Shown in pieces: positions 5,974-6,588 of a stretch of DNA of 6,588 nt. Both the position numbers and the translations under genes were made by a program. This DNA comes from Pseudomonadota bacterium (GTDB lineage Bacteria > Pseudomonadota > Gammaproteobacteria > SZUA-229). The notes below the pieces were generated by a model. The model had not been told where the DNA came from, ran no database searches, and saw nothing but the letters and a program-made list of their open reading frames with translations. The stretch is from contig JADFWE010000225.1 of assembly GCA_015222915.1 (NCBI GenBank), positions 1-6,588 of the forward strand, given 5' to 3'. Positions within the stretch are counted from its first letter, which is position 1. The number at the start of each line of letters is the position of its first letter.

Positions 5974-6011
5974 CTTAAAATATATGACTTAAAACCTATA
6001 ACTCAATAGCT
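5970..6011 (+). repeat. Three imperfect 14-bp tandem repeats abutting the trpG start
   Basis: The units ATAACTTAAAATAT (5970-5983), ATGACTTAAAACCT (5984-5997) and ATAACTCAATAGCT (5998-6011) match pairwise at 10-11 of 14 positions. They begin at the stop codon of the preceding gene and end exactly before the trpG ATG. They fill the whole gap and carry no Shine-Dalgarno sequence. The AT-rich, weakly structured RNA may permit initiation without one, or initiation by ribosomes arriving from upstream. Confidence 0.65.
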
Positions 6012-6587
6012 ATGTTATTAATGATAGATAATTACGACTCATTCACCTATAACCTGGTGCAATACCTGGGTGAACTAGGTGCGGATGTCGAAGTGTACCG
6101 CAATGATGAGATCACCATCGATGAGATCAGGAAAAAAAATCCGCAGCGCCTGATGATCTCACCGGGGCCGTGTACTCCGGATGAGGCCGGTATCTCGATG
6201 CAGGCGATAGAAACCTTTGCCGGTGAAATCCCGATCCTGGGCGTCTGTCTCGGGCATCAGAGCATCGGGCAGGTCTTCGGCGGCAAGATCGTTCACGCCA
6301 AAGAGATCATGCACGGCAAGACATCGCGCATCTATCATAAAAGCGGCCATGTTTTCACTGGTCTAAGCAATCCCTATACCGCGACACGTTATCATTCCCT
6401 GGTCATCGAAAGGGAATCTTTACCTGACTGCCTGGAGATTACCGCGTGGACGGAGACCGAACACGGCGAGATCGATGAGATTATGGGTGTGCGTCATAAG
6501 ACGCTGGATGTAGAGGGTGTGCAGTTTCATCCGGAATCAATCTTGACCGAACACGGCCACGACCTGTTAAATAATTTTTTGAAATGA
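6012..6587 (+). CDS. trpG: Anthranilate synthase component II (glutamine amidotransferase subunit)
   Basis: A class I glutamine amidotransferase that releases ammonia from glutamine for TrpE. It is complete at 191 residues, its stop ending one base before the window edge. [20 protein letters not shown] is the usual N-terminus of TrpG/Pab[13 protein letters not shown] (49-60) forms the oxyanion-hole region, and [10 protein letters not shown] (77-86) holds the nucleophile C79. [13 protein letters not shown] (170-182) holds H173 and E175, completing the triad. [12 protein letters not shown] (101-112) and RYHSL (126-130) are also typical. PabA is almost indistinguishable by sequence and one protein may serve both folate and tryptophan pathways, but the trpE context favours TrpG. 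ATG 6012 was chosen for the standard N-terminus (6021 is the alternative). No Shine-Dalgarno is visible. trpD would be expected next. Confidence 0.96.
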   Translation: MLLMIDNYDSFTYNLVQYLGELGADVEVYRNDEITIDEIRKKNPQRLMISPGPCTPDEAGISMQAIETFAGEIPILGVCLGHQSIGQVFGGKIVHAKEIMHGKTSRIYHKSGHVFTGLSNPYTATRYHSLVIERESLPDCLEITAWTETEHGEIDEIMGVRHKTLDVEGVQFHPESILTEHGHDLLNNFLK

Positions 6588-6588
6588 C

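Overview
The window looks like chromosomal DNA of a gammaproteobacterium. The order rpe-gph-trpE-(insert)-trpG is one I associate with that class, protein sequences such as TrpE and TrpG read as typical of it, and the trp genes are preceded by a leader-peptide region of the enterobacterial type. Base composition is moderate, and intergenic stretches are short and AT-rich. I cannot name the genus.

Left part, minus strand (1-1495). Three genes point leftwards. A small exported c-type cytochrome (518-826) and a four-helix CopD-like membrane protein (1040-1495) are complete. A third gene, running off the left edge (467 to 1), has no ATG. It encodes the N-terminal part of a DUF3187-type exported protein. 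A strong rho-independent terminator hairpin (427-464) follows the cytochrome gene and overlaps the apparent first codons of the DUF3187 gene.

Right part, plus strand (1686-6587). rpe (ribulose-phosphate 3-epimerase) and gph (phosphoglycolate phosphatase) come first, separated by a nested inverted-repeat element of about 100 bp. A terminator closes gph. Next is a short leader ORF (3273-3323), MNQFSRQAEANKHWRW, with two Trp codons immediately before its stop. It is followed by mutually exclusive pairing segments and then trpE: a trp attenuation region. The leader has an 11-bp perfect inverted repeat. One arm lies inside the leader peptide gene and the other covers the weak ribosome-binding region of trpE. 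No clear U-tract terminator is visible, so the mechanism may not be plain transcription termination.

trpE and trpG, the two subunits of anthranilate synthase, are separated by a 339-codon gene for an exported TIGR03790-family protein. Spacings of 29 and 38 bp suggest one transcript. The 38-bp gap before trpG, with the stop codon it follows, consists of three imperfect 14-bp tandem repeats ending exactly at the trpG start. No Shine-Dalgarno sequence is visible there. As I recall, TIGR03790 proteins occur in exosortase (PEP-CTERM) bacteria, so the host probably has that protein-sorting system; this is inference.

The most noteworthy points are the trp leader with its unusual long-range pairing, the exported protein of unknown function inside the trpE-trpG pair, the nested repeat between rpe and gph, and the non-ATG DUF3187 gene at the left edge.
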